A stretch of 64,000 bases of DNA, taken from NCBI GenBank assembly GCA_037179515.1, contig JAXCGZ010015114.1:5001-69000 (forward strand), written 5' to 3'. Source of the stretch: Halocaridina rubra. Lineage: Eukaryota; Arthropoda; Malacostraca; Decapoda; Atyidae. Under the pieces are notes generated by a model, which saw only the letters and a program-made list of their open reading frames with translations, did no database searches and had not been told where the DNA came from. Within the stretch, counting starts at the first letter, position 1; each line of letters opens with the position of its first letter. The position numbers were made by a program, and so were the translations under genes. Below, piece by piece: positions 46,999 to 62,055 of the stretch.

Positions 46999-49585
46999 CA
47001 CCACACTGAAATATCTCTTATTTCAGTTTCATCATCCTAACTAACATTTGTTTACAATAAAAACGGGGCCGAATTATTTAAGTTATCATCTAAGAAATCC
47101 TATTTCTATGAACCCTCAACAAATTACACAAACATAACATATATATAGTACTTCTACAGACACTAGAGCATGCAGAGTCTATTTCCTTGTTGGAAATCTG
47201 TAATACAAACATCTTCTTATATTTAACAAAAGTAACCTTAATCACTATGATTTCAGTGTGTAACTAATATCAAACATTAATTAAGATCAAAAGTCAGTTT
47301 AAATCAAAACATTAATTCATCTACTTCTCTCGTTTCTTTAAAAGACAAAATTGAGTTAATTACAGTAAAATTATGACTCATTTAGAACATTAGCAAACAA
47401 TTAAGTAGAGTATTAGCATGTATAAACATGTAAAATGCAATAGACCATAACATCAATAGTAATTTCTATAAGAAACCTTATCTTATAATTTCTACTCTTA
47501 TTGTTACTATGGGCATTAATTTATTTTAAAATTTGGCCTTAAAACTACTCCTGAAACAAAACATGTTTTACTGTGTGTAAAGTCAAAACATTTACTATTT
47601 CGATATGCAATTACTATTCAGAGACCAATTAATATAAAAACTTAATGAACCTAAAGATTAAATCATAATTCAAATAATAATGATGCTAAAACAAAACACT
47701 AATATTATTTAAGCAGAAAAACAACTTATTAATCTTAGTGCAAATCATACAATTTATCAATGGCACTTATTCAAAACTATATCTAAGGGAGACTCTGAGT
47801 TTTCGCTTAAAATTATCTTAAAGCTAGTAAAACAAAAAAAATAAAAATAAAAATAAAAATATTGTGTCTTTTAGCACAGTGGACAAAGTCGGTGGGGACA
47901 TATTCTTTCCCATTTTTTCAGTTCTAATACGGGGGTAATTTTAATTAACTAATAAGGGATTTTTAAATACCCTTCTTTCTCTCTTCACTAAAGTTTGGAC
48001 ATGTATAGGGATTATTTTTCTTTCTGTTTCTGGGATTTCATCAAGATTACATGGTTTTTTAAAGTAGTTTAAAACTTTTATTTTTTTTAGGACTGTTTTC
48101 TCTTTCTAGGACGACTTTTATTTTCTCTGTCCCTTGCTCATGAATTCTTGCTAGGCGCGATTCCACGGTTTCTCTCTGGGATTTCATTTTTTTTTTTTCA
48201 TTTACATGGCCTTTTAGAGTGTTTTTTTTTTTTTAGGACTTCGTTTTCTCTGTCTAGGACGACTTTTGTTTTCTCTGTCTAGGACGACTTTTGTTTTCTC
48301 TGTCCCTTGCTCATGAATTCTTGCTAGGCGCGATTCCACGGTTTCCCTCGGGGATTCATTTTTTTTTTTCACTCCCTCGCCGTCCTTGCTGCAGGCCCAG
48401 GTTTGTTGCCATATCTCCTTTACTCGGATAGGCAAAACAAAAAGGAAAGGATTCGGCACCTTTCTAATCCTTCCAGCCTGGCTTCCTCGTCCCGCCCTCG
48501 GCCGATCTTGACTAAGACCACCACGCAGGAGACCTGCAACGTCACAGCGATTCTCTTCCGTACGGCCATCCACACGTACCTTCGAAGCAGATCTCGGGAT
48601 GAAAATTTGAACCTCTGTCACTACTACAGTTGTAAGAAAGGTTCCCTATGACTTCAGGGTACCAACAATGGCCATACGTTGGTAATCGAGGCTATACTTG
48701 GCCTCCCCTGCAACTGCAAGTGATTGCAATCTCTATTCAATGGGCACTAGGGACTTGTCTGAGCGGACAAAATCTAAAGACTTTTAGAACTTGCAGGTCG
48801 GGGCTGCCTAGGAATAGGGTGGTAATGGAAGGTATGTGTCTACACAACTAGATTATTATTCCAAGATACTTAGGGCTTAGCAACTGCTACATAGCATTAC
48901 TCTACTATAAATGTCAAAAAGAACAATCATTAAATGCTGAGAAAAGCCACTAAAGAAACATTCTTATCAGTGGTGGCTACAGTAACATCAAGTATGAATT
49001 CAGATAAAAGATACAAATCATCAAGTTACTGCTGATTTCATTTCAAAAATAATAATTAGCAACAGTCCATTGAGAGATAGCAACAATATCAGTCAACATA
49101 ATAACATTACTAATAATCATGATCTAAAAATAAGAATAATAAACAATAAAAATAAATATACTAAATCAGAAATATCAATATATATACAATGGAGACTGGC
49201 ATTCAGAAGTAAGAACAGAGTTCTATACTTATACTTCATAGCAATGCTCATTCTAACACAGTCTCTTTTAATATTTAAATTCCTGCTGTCATAATCAATG
49301 AATATATATAGAGCATAAGTGGCAACTCGCTGGCTCCACAATTTGTCAATGGGAGTTCTATCTATTCTCTAAACAGTTGCGACATGTGGCACAAACATTT
49401 ATGCAAATGGCGGTACTACCGATGTCTTATCAGTATTTATGCAATAACAGCATGCAACAATCTATTGACTGTAATAAAATGTAGGCACAATTATCGCCTA
49501 GCTTCGCTGGAAAAAAACACAAAAAAAAATCAAAGACAGCAACGTTCTTTTAGCATTGAACGGAGCCTCTGTCAGGCTCAGAGTC

Positions 49586-49646
<61 letters not shown>

Positions 49647-52208
49647 GGCGACCGTGAAATACGTTGCGGTTTCCACTCACATGTCAGCTGAGATGGGCCT
49701 CTGTCTTTTAAACTTGTACTGAAAATAAAAAAGTGTCGCAGAGTATCTCTAATAATAAAATAAATAAACAAATGAACGTGAACAAACGTTAGCAATGACT
49801 ATCGATAGAGTCTTACGTTTATTGTCAGCGGCTATTCTCATTCCCTCATTAACAAAAACAAAAGCAAAAAGAACTTAGTGTACAACTGCAGAACTGTCGA
49901 AGCATAAATCCATTCCTTTCTGTTTAATCTTGATAAGGACTTTACTGTAACAGCATACACATCCTTGTCTATAATGACAATCTCTCTCTTTTCTTGCTAT
50001 AAATCAGAGGGTTGAGTCGAAGCACACACACTCTGATGAAATTAAAGCAAAAGATTAAAATCATATGTGACAATATCTTTACTACTATCAACAAAAGTAC
50101 AAATATCTTTTTCTTAACAGACGTCTTATAATGACTTAAATATCATTAGTTTTAAATTTAAAACTCAGCAAATAATCTCTAATAATCTCAATTATCTTTA
50201 ATTAACTCAATTGTAATCTAAAATTCATGAAAATGATAGGGATTAACCATAGTTATCTCTAGATAATCTTTTCAAAACTCTTTAAGTAAGATTTTAAAGA
50301 TTTCTTCAATACAAAAAGAACTATATAACAAAAACGGGTATCAAAGAATATAAAAAGTCTATCTCTGTGTATGCAATAATAAAAACAAAAAGTATATTTC
50401 ATTAGCAACAGTAAAGAATGCATTTTGCTTAGGTTTCAAAATCTTGTACGGAGTTGTACATAAACAATTCAAACATAAAATATATATATTCTTTTACTAT
50501 CTCGAATTTGACTTATAACTGCTCTGTCTGTTTGCTTTTACGGGGGTGCGCATGTGGGCGCTGTTTTCTCCCCTGTTCTTTTGGCTTCTGGATAAACTTC
50601 TGCTCTCTCAAATACGGGATACAGCTGTGTAACATTCTTGTTGTCATTTCGTGTCAGCTCTCACTCTTTCTTTATGACCAAGCTGAAATAATTTTGATAA
50701 AACATTATCATGGCTAAAACTCGCAAAGTTTTATTTTATAAATCTACATATCTCTTCAGACAGATAATGTATATACTGCAGCTAGCAAAGAAAATAAAGA
50801 ATCATTCATAGATTCACGTCCTTTATCACGTAACATCTATCTTGGAATCTCTCGGAAATCGAATAATAATCTCAATGGCGGAGTAGGGGACAAAACAAAA
50901 ATAAAACAAACTTGGCATTTCAACCATATCTGGGCAGGTGGAGAATTACTTTCTCAAACATATCCCTCACTAGATATTGCAACAGCGCATCACCTCCCAT
51001 AAATACGCTCTGATATGGCATGCAGAAGGACCTGGCGGAGCAGGGGAACGATCCTCGCAGACTCCCCAATCATGCTTCCTAACGGTGCTTCCCGCGATTT
51101 CACCCCCTAGAGCAACCCCCCATTATACCCCCAGTCATTCATACTCACTCGCTGTCACATTCGCTACATCACTTTCAAGACAATCATCCCCGTTCTGTAA
51201 CATTCCCTTTAATTTACAACGTTGGTTGTAAGAAGAGTAAGGGTGAAATCTCGGTTGGGCCGCACGGTCACAGACTGCCTCACTAGTCCTAAGTCCCATT
51301 CTAATGAACAAACAAACATTCTACTCCCTTGAAGCTACGTTTGGGTGACACTGAAAAACCTTCCCTATTCTAGGACAGCACAAACTACTCTAATTTACTC
51401 TTACTTTCACCTGCATAGCGTGAAATTAAAAAACTCATCTCTAACTAATATCACGAAATTTCTTATTCTTCAAAAAAACATGCCACACACGTATTGTAAT
51501 ATTAATTCCCCATCATCATAACACAAAAAGAACGATCTGTCATTTATGTCTTTCTTTCGCTAAAACATTCCTCCCGCGGAGAAAAAACAAACAAAAAAAG
51601 AAAGAACCTTGAAAACAGGCGCAATCTTAACACTCTATTTCTTACGCTTTAAGAAATTTATATAAAAATGATTTTACACGTACTTTAAAATATCAAGGAT
51701 CAGTACAATTACTACAGATTTATAATAACGAGGTTGGGAGATCAAATGGTCACTTCCACATTCCTTTCTCGAAAATCACACGTGTTCTAAGTAAAACCTT
51801 AAAAGCAGATTCAAGTATATTACTCACTATAATTCTTACACTTAAGAAATTAATATACTGTAATAGTGATTGCACGTATATCAAAAAATTTTCAATTAAA
51901 AATCGATACATTCGCGTTCTTAAAATTCAAACTAAGCATTAATACAAATAAATGGAACGCACTTCCAACGAAATTTCTTTATATTACTCAAATTATAACA
52001 AAAAACGGAGTTTATTACTGCTTATAGCTATTAGTACAAATTATCCATGTTAGTAATGGGTACAGAAATTCTACTTTTATCAACTTATTAAGCGCCACAC
52101 CCCTCATAGGCGGGTTGGCTGAGTCAAAGCATAACTACAAGATAAAATGGCGGCGTCCACCGACCTCAATTTCTTTTAAGAATTGTCCCATTACTCACTG
52201 GATACAGA
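46999..52208. other. Interior of LTR element 2 without coding capacity
   Basis: 5.2 kb, homologous to element 1's interior, with extra AT-rich sequence at about 47,580-48,090 and few copies of the 25-bp repeat (48,100-48,305). The minus-strand frame at 48,214-48,621 (135 codons) is Arg/Lys-rich, has no zinc knuckle, and is not preserved in element 1. An (AG)n tract lies at 49,588-49,642. Confidence 0.6.
49588..49642. repeat. (AG)n microsatellite inside LTR element 2
   Basis: About 27 AG units; element 1 has about 11 at 25,423-25,445, so it expanded in this copy. Confidence 0.95.
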
Positions 52209-52571
52209 TCACAAGTACTTAGCTATTTTAAGGAGGTGGTCCTGAAGAACTTCATGGCAGAAGGCAAGGAAGGAGGGGGTTTTCCTTTCTGGGCGCTGGA
52301 GGTTCCCGTCCAATTCTCTATCTCTCGAGTAAAATCGACGAATCGCCATCTTCTTGGTCGGATCCGGCAACTTATACTTCTTGTAATGGGCATTTTCACT
52401 CAATGCCGCGGTCACACTTTGGCTCAGTGCGACGGTATCTTCCATAAATACTTTCGTTGATACTTTTACTGCTGGGGAGGGGCCTTGCCAATACGGAGGC
52501 GGGGGAGAGTGGCTGGATCTCATAATATGATACTGTAAGTGAAGGGGGAGCTCTGACTTTCTCGGCGTCAC
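52209..52571 (-). pseudogene. Gag-like remnant of LTR element 2
   Basis: 120 residues. The segment ALSENAHYKKYKLPDPTKK followed by AIRRFYS matches element 1's gag-like frame (195 residues). The upstream half is unrelated to it, and the frame extends further at the end (HEVLQDHLLKIAKYL), where element 1 is out of frame. Probably a decayed or recombined copy. Confidence 0.4.
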
Positions 52572-52721
52572 TCTCTCACTGCTGGTAAGCGTCTTGAAGT
52601 TTCTTCACTTGTACTTTTCTTCCATAGATGCTATATATTTTTTTTATACTTCTATTTTTTTTTTTTTCTTCTTTCTCTTCGGTAAAGTGTCGGCGTGGAT
52701 TGATCCCGAGCTGTCCACCAC

Positions 52722-53267
52722 TGACATAGCGATTTTTTATTATCCCATCTAATGACACCAATTTGTAAGATAGTATCCCACCGAGTGTCACCACTGACGT
52801 AGGGCTTTTACTCCTACGTATATATGATTATAATTATGGTAGCGTGGTTGGTGAAAATACGTAAGGATTTATATTCGTTTATTCTTATTTTAACATCTAT
52901 GTACTCAGAGCTCCTATTACTACAGTTCCTGTCACGACTAATTCCTGAGTCCCACCCCCAGAAAGGGGGAGGCTAACTCAGCTGTACTGTGTTAACTCTG
53001 CTGCTGGCAAGGCCCGGTCTCTAACTCAACTCACTGTGCCTGCCCTGGGTGGTTCTTGAAATACCCCAAGGGCAGGGGCGTGGCTTGTATGGGGAATAAA
53101 GGACTGGTTTATATCTCTCACCCTCTTGAAATATTTGAACGCCAGATGCCGAGTCCCATGGGACCAGCTATCCATCTTCGACCCTTTTTAACATAAGCCT
53201 CATCCTAGTAAACACTGGAGAGAGTGTTCAATGTTTCCTTTGACACCTAGCCAAAAGTCCTACGACA
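52722..53267 (-). repeat. LTR retroelement 2, 5' LTR (right in window)
   Basis: 546 bp, differing from its partner mainly in the first ten bases and at one later site. Just outside it, on the minus strand, a TGGTGGACAGCTCGGG primer-site candidate begins one base in. Confidence 0.87.
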
Positions 53268-53306
53268 GCAGTGCAGCATAATTGAAAACCCCTGGTAAAA
53301 AAAAAA

Positions 53307-53420
53307 TGGCCGTTTTTGCGGCCAGATTCCTTAAATTTGGCCGTATACAAAAATGACTGGCCGTAAATAAAGTAGACTTCCACGGCTGAACCATTTGGCC
53401 GAATTTAATTTTAAAATTAC
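53307..53420. mobile_element. GGCCG-rich MITE fragment at the unit 3/4 junction
   Basis: Third occurrence of the block at 14,008 and 34,292, with its left tip lost. Confidence 0.5.
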
Positions 53421-53765
53421 TTTATACCATGTTGAAATAAGTAGAGAGTATATATGAAATATTCTTTCTCACTTTATTTCTTTTATAATTCCTTTTGACC
53501 TATCTACTCACCCATCGGTCAGTGGCAAGAACAAAGGAGGGTGAAAATCTCTTATCTTTTCTCAGAAAGCAGGCGGCGAGCTTTAATGTTTATTTTCAGA
53601 GCATTAATCCTTAGCGCGGTCTCTGACCTTTGATCGGCAACGACAAAGGTCAAAGAGACTGCGCTTGTCAAGGAAGGATTAATGGTATTAAGATCTTCAG
53701 TAGCAGGGATGATTTCCGGTACAATTATTATCTCTCATTGCCTATAAAAGTCGACATGACCCAAA
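53421..53765. mobile_element. hAT MITE remnant, start of truncated unit 4
   Basis: Matches 14,150-14,462 and, in its 'agtggcaagaacaaa' stretch, the full element at 3170-3190 more closely than units 2 and 3 do. Similarity ends at about 53,765, the right edge of the tandem array. Confidence 0.7.
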
Positions 53766-54056
53766 TATTCAATGTGCCTATACCATATCATTCCAACTAC
53801 CCCTACCAACGGAGCTAACAAAGGGTGGGCACACAACGAATTACAACTTCATGAACAACGACGACTGTTTTCCAGCATTTAAGGACCGAGCTTTCCCAGC
53901 AAATATGACCGCCATTACGACAGCTAATGCATTTATCTTTTTTTTCTTCGGAATCGCCTTTGATACCGCTGTCAAACTTCCAAAGGACACCACTATGAAA
54001 TGACCTTTGCCAAAATGACAGAAGACCCCCAACTTCCAGCACAAATGAAGACGAAG
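53766..54056. other. Flank right of the array, nothing recognised
   Basis: About 290 bp, not repeated elsewhere in the window. Minus-strand frames overlap it but carry no recognisable motif. Confidence 0.4.
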
Positions 54057-54059
54057 TAA

Positions 54060-55607
<1,548 letters not shown>

Positions 55608-55610
55608 TAA

Positions 55611-56084
55611 CGGAAAGTCCGAGGACCTTGTTCCAGAGAGTCAGGATTCGTAAAATTAGATACTTCAAACGACTGACTCACTGGAAGGAAGTTCTTCAAG
55701 TCATCCAGCGCCTTCGATCTCCTCACTGACTAAATCACCAGAACTAAATTCTTCAGAGATTAACAACGTAGGACCAAAGAAAACTGACAGTAACATTATA
55801 CACGTACAAATCATGGCTGTACTAGTATAATCTGATACAGGGATCGATTCTTTGTCACCAGCAAAAGGTGAAACAGATTACCCTCATATCCAAAAACACT
55901 TTCTCACATCAGAATATCTCTCTCATCATATCTCCCTTTCTGGCACTTCAGAAGGGTTGATAAGGTCACTTTCTGATGAATATTTGCCACTTCCCAATAA
56001 ATTCTCACTTACACTAATAAAGGTTATCTTTCCTTTTTTTTTTTTTTTTTGCCCCTGGAGGAGTTTTAACACTGATAAAGGTTG
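55611..56084. other. Spacer, no gene seen
   Basis: Unique in the window. An 83-codon frame (from about 55,852) runs into a T-run and an ATT repeat and shows no motif. Confidence 0.4.
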
Positions 56085-56715
<631 letters not shown>

Positions 56716-56820
56716 CATCCCTTGTCCTTGAACTTCTCTTTTTCTTTGTCTCGATCTTTTCTTGGTGCCCGGGCCTGATGAGGGCAATACTATTACCTTT
56801 CCCGGTGTCTCACTCATATA
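56716..56820 (+). mobile_element. LINE-B-like 3' UTR end
   Basis: Contains 'gggcctgatgagggcaat' and ends 'cggtgtctcactcata', the LINE-B 3' signature. Directly abuts the tail of a minus-strand LINE-A. Confidence 0.55.
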
Positions 56821-58190
56821 ATTACCTAATTGTATTTACGGGAAAGAGCCCAGAGCTCGTAACTTTCCGTCTTCTGATCGGTTCAATTTTGTACTTAGTG
56901 ATACTTATCATACTTGTCCTTAAAACTATGGATTGAGTTAGTATTAACTATCTCCTCGCTTAGAGAAATTCAATTATCAACTACTCTTACACTAAAAAAG
57001 TACTTTCTTTCATCCTGCAAAGAAGTTTTCTTACGAAGCTTCAAACTATGCCCTCTACTTCTAGTGCCAGCAATATCAAAATATCGATCCCTATCCACTC
57101 TGTCATAACCAAGAAGGAATTAAAATATCGTCACCATATCCCCCTCAATATTCTAGCTTCTAGTGATGGTAAATCTAATTCCCTCGGCCTCTTACCATAA
57201 CTGATATTGTGTATTTCTGGCACCAGCTTCGTGGCATGTCTTTAAACTTTTTCAAGCTTACCTACGTGCTTTTTCAAGTGCGCATTCCAAAAGGGGTCTG
57301 CATATTCAAGTTTTGGCCTCACATAGGTTATATAAATATTTCTGAACGTTCCCTTGTCCATGTGCCTGAAGGCTACTCTTACATTTGCTAAGAAAGCATA
57401 TGCTGCCCTTACTATGCCAAATATATGTATTTCTAGAGACAAATCTGCCAGTATGTTTACTCCTAGATCTCTCATAATTTTCTGTCTCTTGGAGTTGTAC
57501 TCCTGCCACCGAGTAGCCAAGTTTGGGCCTTCTTGCACTTTTACCAATTCTCATTACTTTACATTTTGAAGTACTGAATTTCATTGGCCACTTTTCTGAC
57601 CACTCATGCAGACTATTTAGACCTTCCTGAAGTTCTCTACCATTGTTCTCATTTCTTACTTTTTCACAATCTTTGCATCATCTGCAAACATATTCATGAA
57701 TGAATTCACAGACTCTGGTAGGTCATTTACAAATACAGGGAACAAAAGTGGCCCTAAATCTGAACCCTGTGGAACTCCACTACTAACTCTTCTCCATTCA
57801 GACACTGAGTATCTTACTCTAACCCTCTGTTCCCTTCCTTCTAAGTAAGTTTTTATCCATTCCAAGACATTTCCACCTATTCTTACCATTGCTTGCAGCT
57901 TCTTAATAAGTCTCCCATGTGGGGCAGTGTCAAATGCTTTCTGAAAGTCTAGAAATATGCAGTCTGCCCAGGCCTCTGTTTCCTGTAAGATTCGACTTAG
58001 CTTTTCATAAAATTCTAATAAGTTTGTTGCTGTTGATCTACCTTCTCTGAAGCCATGTTGCCTCACTGACAAAAAGTTGAAGGATTCCAAGTGAAGAGAG
58101 ATATGTTTCCATAGTAGTTTCTCCATAACTTTGCAGACTATGATGGTCAAGGAAACAGGTCTATAGTTTAGAGTCGTATCCCTCCTTCCC
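56821..58190 (-). pseudogene. LINE-A reverse transcriptase, minus strand, broken
   Basis: 5'-truncated at about 58,190 within the finger region. The frame 58,150-57,656 reads IFLDFQKAFDTAPHGRLIKK (motif A), SSGVPQGSDLGPLLF (motif B, with V to D) and NMFADDAKI (motif C). A frameshift near 57,655 leads to two further overlapping frames (57,584-57,242) with the KFSTSKCKVMRIGKSARRPK and NIYITYVRPKLEYADPFWN blocks, then more stops. About 90% like the unit 2 copy. The 3' end, at about 56,821, has the 'acaattaggtaat' tail. Confidence 0.82.
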
Positions 58191-58214
58191 TGACAAAGAT
58201 ATGTTTTGAGATCA

Positions 58215-58405
58215 TTTACATTAGATTGTTGAGGCCTAAGCTAAATTTGAAGCACGTTTCTGAAGTGTACAACGTTATCGATTCATATAAACAAACTGGA
58301 GAAATTTCAGAGACAGTTTACGAACTTGCGATACAGACAAGAAACCTTAGTTATGAAGAAAGAAGAAAGAAGTTCGACTTCCCGCTACTCAACGCTAGAT
58401 AAGAG
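58215..58405 (+). pseudogene. LINE-A-like C-terminal fragment, plus strand
   Basis: One frame reads RPKLNLKHVSEVYNVIDSY... then [20 protein letters not shown]. The second part matches the RNLSYDERLRELDLPSLEAR block of LINE-A. It is followed by a stop and a (TA)n array. Read towards the right, it forms an inverted pair with the minus-strand LINE-A on its left. Confidence 0.5.
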
Positions 58406-58810
<405 letters not shown>

Positions 58811-58994
58811 AAAAAGGTAAACATATATAAGTTCAGATAATTAATTAATGACATGATATAAAGGCTTCGTTCGTATAATAAAATAGCCAAATCTGGAATA
58901 AGAAAAAAAAATATCTTAGCGATTTCTTGCTAATTTAGCGAGCGTTTTGCTAATTGCAACCATTTAACTTTGGCAACGTTGGTAGATAACTCCT

Positions 58995-59190
58995 TGCTGA
59001 TTGGCTATTGGTTCGGACATTTGCAACACTGAAAACCAAACGCGAAATCTGATTGGTGGAATTTTAGTTCTGTTATGGCGGTTTTTGTTTTTCCGCGTGA
59101 TACGACACAAATCTGAAAAATTATTCAATTTCTTCGTCTATCTCTTCGTCAGATGTCCTCGGGTACTGATTGACAATTAATCCGGTGAGA
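58995..59190 (+). promoter_or_regulatory. Possible CCAAT-box promoter and first exon
   Basis: Three ATTGG (inverted CCAAT) words lie at about 59,000, 59,007 and 59,051, in a locally CG-containing stretch unlike the AT-rich surroundings. An ATGGCGG follows at 59,075, but its frame closes after 13 codons. CCGGTGAGATA at 59,183 resembles a 5' splice donor. A housekeeping-type promoter with a non-coding first exon, serving a gene beyond the right edge, would explain this; no exon partner was found in the window. Confidence 0.3.
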
Positions 59191-61010
59191 TAATTTGTTA
59201 TTTAATTGCGAATGGGTTTGAAAATAGGGTAATTTTTATGGGTATATTGGATAATTTTGTTGCGTAAGTCGTGTACCGTGTGATGAAATTTCGAATTTAG
59301 GTCTGGTCCCTGGGAGACCCTAAACTACGAAGTGTGGTTTGGGTTCCCATTATATGTCGGTTGTTACTAGTAATAGTCTCACTAGGGTTAAAATTTACTT
59401 TATGCACCCCATCCATAGCATACCCGAGAAGTTTGTGTTACCGTCATTACCTAATCGAATTTGATTAGAGTAGGTTAAGTGTGCATTATCTCCCACCAAT
59501 ATCGGCCCTAACACAAAAAGTAGTGATTTTTGAGATAGATAATGATCAGTTGAATTCAATACACATCAAAACTTATAAGGAAAAATAGTTTTGTCCAAAA
59601 CTAGAATGAGTGCTTAAAAGAAATCTTAGCCATCATTAGTAATAGTTTGGCTGTAAATATTGGTTTGTATGTTAATTTATTAAATAATACAACAACCTCA
59701 AATTCTATCACATATTAAAAGACTTGAAGCATCTGTTTAGAAAGCTCGGAGTTTTTTTTTTACTAGACATCAATGTCTTAAATACCTGTAATTTAAGTGT
59801 AAATATGAGCAGATTTACAGTAAATGTTTACTTTTACACCCCAGTTAAAATAACACCCGTGAAATTTATTTGGTTTGGTTAGGTCGCTTCAACCCCAATT
59901 AAGAGGTGAGTTGATAATTGAAATGATTATTTGTAGTTGTTTTAGATTTTTTTTTTTAAATGTTTGATTTTAATTTGTTGAGGTGAAATAAGATTTACCA
60001 AAATATCTCATAAAATTTTATTAAATTTTAGGTTAGGTTGGGTAACATAGGTTACCCTCACTTAAGAAATAATTGACATTATTATTATTTTCTTAGGTGT
60101 ATTAGATTTCTAGTGTTTTATTTTCGTAAATAGCCTCCTACATAGCGCGGCAGGCACAAATGCATATGCTGGGCAGAAATGGCATTTATGTAAAGTTTCG
60201 AGAATATGTAAACTAAAACCAGTTTGAAATATGTATATACTCAGTTAGCTAAGGCAAGGTAGTTGTATAAGTTTTATGGGTAAGTATTTACTTTTGCACC
60301 CCAAAATGAATTGAGAATATAAACCATTGAAAAAATATCTATAAGCAATTATGAAATAATATTTTCAAGGACCAAGTCAATTCTTACCCTAATATAATAT
60401 ATTTCATGAGCTCTTTTCCTAACATTTACCGTTTTATTGATGAAGCATAATATTTTCCCTCATAATTAGAGGTATATAATAGTAACTTAAACATATTACC
60501 TTGGTGTTTCAAATACTCTGAGTATGAAGAGCACTTTGACAGTGAAAATTTATTTCTTTGATTGTTTTCATATACCATAAGTCTTCAAAACATGTTATCT
60601 TTATAGGCGAGTTCTTTGAAGTCATAACCTCTTGTTTGAAAATGACTGAAGTAAATTTTTTGTCCGAATGTTGTAATGTTTTTCTTAGTTCATTATTGTT
60701 ACAGTACAAAAATTGAAAACATTTTACTGGATTAGGCGGTCATGCTTGGCTGTTTGTCTCAACATTGTTTTCTGTGGCAGCTTCATTTTTTCACAATCAT
60801 ACAAAGCTCTGGCTGAATTGTTTGTTTCTTTGTCTACTCAAATTTCGCCATTTTCTTAGTTATTCAGTGTTATATCTTATTTTAGTTCATTATTGCACTG
60901 TACAGTGTTGTTTTAACTTTTTATCATTTCTCTACACATCATATGAATATTCAACCATTTTCTTAGCTAATTAGATTTGCAGGCTTTTTTTCTTTTATTA
61001 TATACAGTAC
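59191..61010. other. Non-repetitive AT-rich stretch, no exon found
   Basis: 1.8 kb with no long frame, no microsatellite and no recognised transposon, the longest repeat-poor stretch of the window. A 'tttacttt(t)(g)caccccA'-like word occurs at about 59,395, 59,829 and 60,289. It could be intron of the gene suggested at 58,995. Confidence 0.4.
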
Positions 61011-61014
61011 TCAG

Positions 61015-61135
61015 GAGAGGGAACACGAGGTTTCATATATAGAAATAACAACGAGGTTTCGTACCTAGAAATATAAACGAGGTTGTACAGAGAACGACGT
61101 TTCATATATAAAATCGGACGAGGTTTCATTCATAG
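61015..61135. repeat. Degenerate about 26-bp tandem repeat
   Basis: Four to five copies of 'acgaggtttcatatatagaa' plus a short spacer, each with several differences. Confidence 0.6.
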
Positions 61136-61405
61136 ATTTTTTTTTTAAATTGATTATGAGCCAATTCAGTAATTATTGCTAATAACGTGTTACTTGTTCC
61201 AGTCTGTAATGTATTTGGTATACTATTGCAGGAGGCCCATTTTGGGGGTTCCCAAAACGTTAAAAGAAAAAAATCCAAAGTCAAACATTAATTAAAAAGT
61301 TATTTTTATTTTTAAATATAAACATAATTATTTACAAAAACACACATGTTATAATTTAGCACATAGCAGTATACATTGTAGATATTTACATTAATGTCAG
61401 ATTTA

Positions 61406-61411
<6 letters not shown>

Positions 61412-61491
<80 letters not shown>

Positions 61492-61499
61492 TGTATATA

Positions 61500-61578
<79 letters not shown>
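61412..61578. repeat. (TA)n microsatellite, interrupted
   Basis: Two TA arrays separated by 'ctgtatatacttata' (about 61,490-61,504). The array ends where the Tigger-like element begins. Confidence 0.95.
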
Positions 61579-61583
<5 letters not shown>

Positions 61584-61956
61584 GGCGTACGTTGTTTTGA
61601 GTTAAGTCGTTCTCGATTATACCTCGGTTTTCCAAAAAAATATATGGAAAAAAATAAATAAATAAAGTTTACGTCATTATAATTAACTTTACATCTGTCT
61701 GCTACAAATATTGGAATCATAATATCACTAGAAAACCATTAAAAGCACATGAAATCATGTTACTGTACAATAAATAAAAACAAAAGCACATCAAATCATG
61801 TTATTGTACAATAAGATAAAAGCATAGAAAATCTTATTAAAATACGTACAGTAGTTCCAATATCTACCTTTAGGCGTCGTCACTCGTCATTCCCGCGAAA
61901 CCGCTATTACGTCTGTTTATCGGTTACTCTCACTCTCATTCATTTGTGACCTTGCC

Positions 61957-62055
61957 CCCACGGCACCTAAGAAAATTCCTAGTGCAAGTGCTAAGCGTCA
62001 TGCTATAACGCTGGACGATAAACTGGCTATGATCGGATATTATGAAGAAAATTGA
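61957..62055 (+). pseudogene. Transposase N-terminal fragment, pogo/Tigger-like
   Basis: Reads P-T-APKKIPSASAKRHAITL then DDKLAMIGYYEEN and a stop. The K-R...ITLDDKLAMI block is what the start of a CENP-B/pogo-type helix-turn-helix looks like. The codon before APKK is ACG, one change from ATG, so the start has probably decayed. The rest of the transposase is absent and is replaced by tandem copies of the following 180 bp. Confidence 0.4.

Larger units (their letters stand above)
46445..53267 (-). mobile_element. LTR retroelement 2, non-autonomous
   Basis: A 6,823-bp insertion with two 546-bp LTRs (46,445-46,990; 52,722-53,267), TGAC...GACA ends and the 4-bp duplication GCAG (46,441-46,444; 53,268-53,271). 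The empty site is seen at 13,708 and 33,989. The interior is homologous to element 1 (same GGGAGGGA purine tract on the minus strand, same order of blocks), but the LTRs are shorter and only partly alike. The gag-like frame is reduced to 120 residues and no pol gene was seen. The LTRs differ by about 4 bases, again a recent insertion. Confidence 0.87.

Noticed and set aside
48214..48621. 135-codon minus-strand frame in LTR element 2 as nucleocapsid
   Set aside because: It is basic but has no CCHC knuckle, is partly generated by the 25-bp repeat, and is not preserved in element 1.
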